Positions 24,501 through 26,627 of a stretch of DNA of 26,627 nt are shown here, piece by piece (positions within the stretch are counted from its first letter, which is position 1; each line of letters opens with the position of its first letter). The position numbers and the translations under genes were made by a program. The stretch spans positions 1 through 26,627 of the forward strand of contig CBDVBD010000026.1 of NCBI GenBank assembly GCA_965372135.1, in the 5' to 3' direction. The DNA is from CBDVBD01 sp965372135. Lineage in GTDB: Bacteria; Electryoneota; RPQS01; CBDVBD01. Under the pieces are notes generated by a model, which was given only the letters and a program-made list of their open reading frames with translations, was not told the DNA's origin and did not search any database.

Positions 24501-26627
24501 CGATGCGATAGAACCACTGCCCTTCTTCCGGCAGGTTATCCACGTAACTAGGCGGAATAGGAGGTATGTGAGGAACTATTGTCAACGCCATCCATTGCTC
24601 GCTGGCAAACTTCCGCTGGAGCAAGTAGATATCCACTGTAGGATCCGGATGTAGATCCCAGGTCAGGGTCACCGCACCAGTGGCAGTATCCACAACCGCT
24701 GCCAAACCGGTCGGAATCGAGGGTTCCAGACGACGCAGGGTGAAATCCACGTTTTCGATGATGGTGTCGAGTGGTACTGCCACCATTTGGGTGCTGTCAT
24801 AGAAGAAACTGTCCATACTGGCAGTGATGTAATTATCGCCAGCACGCGCGCTATCCAGCAGGTAATCACCGTTGGAATTACAGTAGGTTTCAGCACCAAA
24901 GTTGCCGGTAATCAGGACGTCGGTAATGTCACCAACCGCACCGTCCAAGGTGACAGTTCCGGACACTTGTCCAAAACCGGTAAATGGAGGATTGATCCGA
25001 ATCGCGGTGTTATCTTCAGGAATGAAGTTACCCGCACCATTGAAGTTGACCTCAAGACCTTCCGTCCCAGTACTGTTCTCCACTCCTACCGTACAACTGG
25101 TGTTATAGGTCCCAATTGTATTGTAGTAAAACTCGATGGTGCCATCTTGTTTGATCACTGTCTGGAACGTGTACGGACCACCAATCACGAGATGAGGAAC
25201 GTTGTCAAACTGGATCGTAAAAGTATGCTCGACGGGATCCGCATAATAATAGACGGTACCAGAACTCAGTGTGAGATCATCCCAGAAAGGTGCCACCAAG
25301 TTGTTCGGTTCAGCAGACGTGGGAATTGCTTGGTTAGTATAAGTTATAGCTGTTGAAGTGAACGACTGCCAACCATTGGAACATAAGCGAATGGAACTAA
25401 AAAAGGTTTCGTAGAATTCAAAGCTGAATCCCATATTAAAGGGACCAACATTCTGATCATCACCAGAAAGTCCTGAATTTGTTCCAATAGTGGAAATATC
25501 ATTCCACACATAGGGAAGGGTCTCCCAGGTGTATATCTGCGGAGGACCGACGTAGGCGGTATTGGAAGTGGCTGAGGTACCGTCACCACTGGCATTGTAC
25601 GGGGTTACGATGTAATAATAATAATCGCTTCCCGGGACTGTGCTGTCAACGTATATTGTGTCCTCCCCGACAAGCTCTAAGATGACCCCATCACTACGTT
25701 CGATATGATAACCCTGAATGGTAGTAAAGTAACCTCCGTGAGCACCGGCTGTGGGATTAACCCAGGTAAGAGTCGCCTCAAAAGCCATCCCGGGATCAGG
25801 TTCCATCCACAGAGTGGTTACTGCACCGGGCACATCTTCGCCGACCCAAAGAGGATCCAGCGTGTTGGTTAAGCCATCATAGGTGTTGTTGTACCCATAA
25901 ACGGTGTATTCGTACAATCCAGCAGCCGGAATTGGACTATCCATATAGGACATGGGAGCGCCGACAACCGCTGGTGTCAGATCTGCAATAATGGCAGCAT
26001 CACGGACTATCTTAATACCGACAAGCGAAGTATCAGCCAACGGTTGTCCGAGTGCATCAATAGCTGGATTCACCCAGGACAATGAACAGGACAATGCTCC
26101 CAATTCACCAACGATACCAACCAAGTCGGTCACGATTCCCGGTTGTCCGGCAACACCGGTTACCGGCGGGTTGAAGCGTATGGCGGAATTGTTAACCGGA
26201 GCGAATTGACCGGCACCATTATACCATACTTCGATACCCTCGGTACCGGAATCGTCCTCAATACCAACAGTGCAGCTGGCATTAGTGGATACCGTCATGT
26301 AATGAACTTCGATGGTTCCGTCTTCATCAAGGATACACTGGAAGGTTTCGGGATTCAAGCTAGGGAAATGCTCTACGTTTGTAAACTGAATGATCCAGCG
26401 ATCATTGGTGGTATCTTCATAGTAATAGCACGCACCTTGTCCTTCCGGAGGATCCAGGTCATCCCAGAACATGGCAATCAAATTATTGGGATCCAAAGAA
26501 TTGGGAATATTGGTATTCGAAAGGCTGGGTGAAGTGGAAGTAAACGATAAAAACCCATTAGAACATGCTCTGATGGAGTCAAAATCTAACCCAAAAAATG
26601 TAAATGTAAATCCTAATGAATACGGAC
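21592..26627 (-). CDS. Giant secreted multidomain protein with T9SS type A sorting domain (5' end outside window)
   Basis: At least 1,677 residues; the frame stays open to the window edge, so the signal peptide is not seen. Domains from the N-terminal side (plus coordinates): extracellular beta domain copy A (26627-26160, FTFFGLDFDSIRACSNGF, WDDLDP), two FN3 domains (26150-25545), copy B (25545-24980), a carboxypeptidase-regulatory-like domain (24970-24735), FN3 domains with an inserted jelly-roll-like segment (24730-23450), another FN3 (23445-23145), copy C (23145-22600), a second regulatory-like domain (22595-22350, GYVREAEDDDPIEDAMVVCG), a BACON/ASPM-like Ig domain (22345-21880), and the T9SS tail (YQNYPNPFNPMTRIRFDL, YNIMGRKV, final KKMVLIK). 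Such proteins are exported through the outer membrane and anchored or released. No peptidase or glycosidase active site is visible, so an adhesin or structural role is most likely. Two Arg/Ser-rich inserts are unusual (near 22075-22190 and 23640-23790). It is followed by a strong terminator. Confidence 0.92.
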   Translation of the reverse strand, partial: PYSLGFTFTFFGLDFDSIRACSNGFLSFTSTSPSLSNTNIPNSLDPNNLIAMFWDDLDPPEGQGACYYYEDTTNDRWIIQFTNVEHFPSLNPETFQCILDEDGTIEVHYMTVSTNASCTVGIEDDSGTEGIEVWYNGAGQFAPVNNSAIRFNPPVTGVAGQPGIVTDLVGIVGELGALSCSLSWVNPAIDALGQPLADTSLVGIKIVRDAAIIADLTPAVVGAPMSYMDSPIPAAGLYEYTVYGYNNTYDGLTNTLDPLWVGEDVPGAVTTLWMEPDPGMAFEATLTWVNPTAGAHGGYFTTIQGYHIERSDGVILELVGEDTIYVDSTVPGSDYYYYIVTPYNASGDGTSATSNTAYVGPPQIYTWETLPYVWNDISTIGTNSGLSGDDQNVGPFNMGFSFEFYETFFSSIRLCSNGWQSFTSTAITYTNQAIPTSAEPNNLVAPFWDDLTLSSGTVYYYADPVEHTFTIQFDNVPHLVIGGPYTFQTVIKQDGTIEFYYNTIGTYNTSCTVGVENSTGTEGLEVNFNGAGNFIPEDNTAIRINPPFTGFGQVSGTVTLDGAVGDITDVLITGNFGAETYCNSNGDYLLDSARAGDNYITASMDSFFYDSTQMVAVPLDTIIENVDFTLRRLEPSIPTGLAAVVDTATGAVTLTWDLHPDPTVDIYLLQRKFASEQWMALTIVPHIPPIPPSYVDNLPEEGQWFYRIACTDLNVLPPPSQSAFSEELEVIWGELPPINLTANGNYDDRIRLRWVAPGGSPNPPLSIIYDDGTSETWFRVIDPSGNHDYFAVRFSFPPEPEMIPPIHFRYASFLAERADPYPLVMACEDLNGVPDIDNPLDEVFNVSAPAAADWAIVEWNDLYLESTDDFWVVVQFPPGQIGPGMGADISSPDLRSYWYYDIEPWWHLWTTHDWMIRSYLGAEEDGRLLSLGPSGSEYAELPVGSTAESLAPVSTKEKAVGPRRVEREVTRSFSYVAPQLTWNTRNQAGRTLDASRSIARDETDQLLLYYMIYRDNVYIDTSYSTEYFDIGLVENVLHEYYVTAYYDNGQESGTSNSDTARCNMAPGPPTNFFGTANATEDSMVLTWDDPTVNMDGSPCVDLDELTLYRDGTFIADVQPGVETYTNGVPNPTMTYTWTIVAKDEVPNEGEAASFTGGVQSPWNVIPYFWNDITGVGTPLTIGDDENLGPFNIGFDYTYYGNTYSTIRICSNGFLTFTSTSATLSNSSLPSTPEPNNTIAAFWDDLNPASGGTVHYYYDSGPGWFIVQFTGVPHYGTGGANTFQWILTSDNAVYINFNTLSPPLNEATCGVENADGTVGIELNYNGVGPYQFANQTSVSFWGGPPPEGDLEGYVREAEDDDPIEDAMVVCGEDTAYTDATGFYEMLGILTGHYTVTASKFGYNSESDTVTIVEGQTHTMNFFLPQPIIGLDVTSITVAMAAGTTQDETFNISNTGDGTLDFNIELIETDAGIEIAPSQGSRTMPVQVASDSRSTKTRSVETRSTSVGPVRFHSLGLDETDEPWATISPLQGTVDPGDAQLITVTFEVPDTSQIGDIWEADLIIHNNTINPEVTIPLQVTVVDFVPEEELLPLEYALYQNYPNPFNPMTRIRFDLRERSNVMLEVYNIMGRKVTTVINRTMDAGRYTAEFDGTMLASGLYFYRISANDFQDLKKMVLIK
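22600..26627 (-). repeat. Three copies of a ~180-residue extracellular domain
   Basis: Copies lie at about 26627-26160 (partial), 25545-24980 and 23145-22600. Shared landmarks in order are PYxWNDIS/TGxG, G(D)D-x-N-x-GPFN-hydrophobic-GF, IR-x-CSNG-aromatic, FTST, EPNN-hydrophobic-AxFWDDL, YYY, IQF-x-x-V-x-H, CTVGV/GVEN-x-x-G-T-G/V-E, and FNG-x-G/NYNGVG, ending near AIR-x-NPP. The pattern recalls nidogen-like extracellular domains, but I cannot assign a family with certainty. Confidence 0.8.

Noticed and set aside
24787..25356. 189-codon plus-strand frame inside the giant secreted-protein gene
   Set aside because: It is a shadow of the repeat-rich minus-strand coding sequence; the same kind of shadow recurs at each repeat copy.

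Overview
Organism. The window looks like a chromosomal segment of a Gram-negative member of the FCB superphylum, probably an uncultured lineage (Marinimicrobia, Cloacimonetes, KSB1 or Zixibacteria-like; I cannot decide which). Two very long secreted proteins end in a type IX secretion (T9SS) type A sorting domain with the motif NYPNPFNP or PYPNPFNP and a C-terminal basic KKL/M-hydrophobic-IK tail. All complete genes except one run on the minus strand. I saw no rRNA, tRNA, CRISPR array, transposase or phage gene.

Layout. (1) 1-220: 3' end of a plus-strand gene, then a bidirectional terminator. (2) 417-3713, minus: a secreted beta-helix/BACON-repeat/T9SS-tail protein cut in two by one in-frame TGA. 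(3) 3994-8860, plus, divergent from it: a secreted protein of four ~340-residue beta-helix modules, whose signal peptide is out of frame with the body because of a run of nine G. (4) 8982-11347, minus: a compact bacterial microcompartment (BMC) operon coding for an RpiB-DeoC fusion enzyme and three different EutN/CcmL shell pentamers. (5) 11524-15523, minus: an AMP-forming acyl-CoA synthetase, preceded by an ABC-2 permease fused to a CPBP membrane protease. (6) 15761-21384, minus: a STAS protein and three linked receiver/histidine-kinase proteins with no DNA-binding output. (7) 21592 to the window end, minus: a giant T9SS-exported multidomain protein, open at its 5' end.

How they work together. 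The BMC operon is the most distinctive part. The enzyme gene is first and is followed by vertex proteins only, with no hexamer (BMC-H), trimer (BMC-T) or aldehyde dehydrogenase, so the rest of the shell and pathway must be elsewhere. The two enzyme domains are joined by a Pro/Ser/Thr-rich linker and an amphipathic helix that looks like an encapsulation peptide in an internal position. A four-cysteine cluster follows, and the RpiB half has Asp where the E. coli-type catalytic Cys should be. The signalling block looks like a phosphorelay: two receiver-kinase hybrids flank a receiver-degenerate DHp-receiver protein whose phospho-accepting His is replaced by Asp. The surface proteins at both ends are repeat-rich, and two of them carry single-base-scale lesions that are either sequencing errors, decay, or (for the G run) phase variation.

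No gene-free stretch exceeds 300 bases. The longest is the 280-base divergent region 3714-3993.
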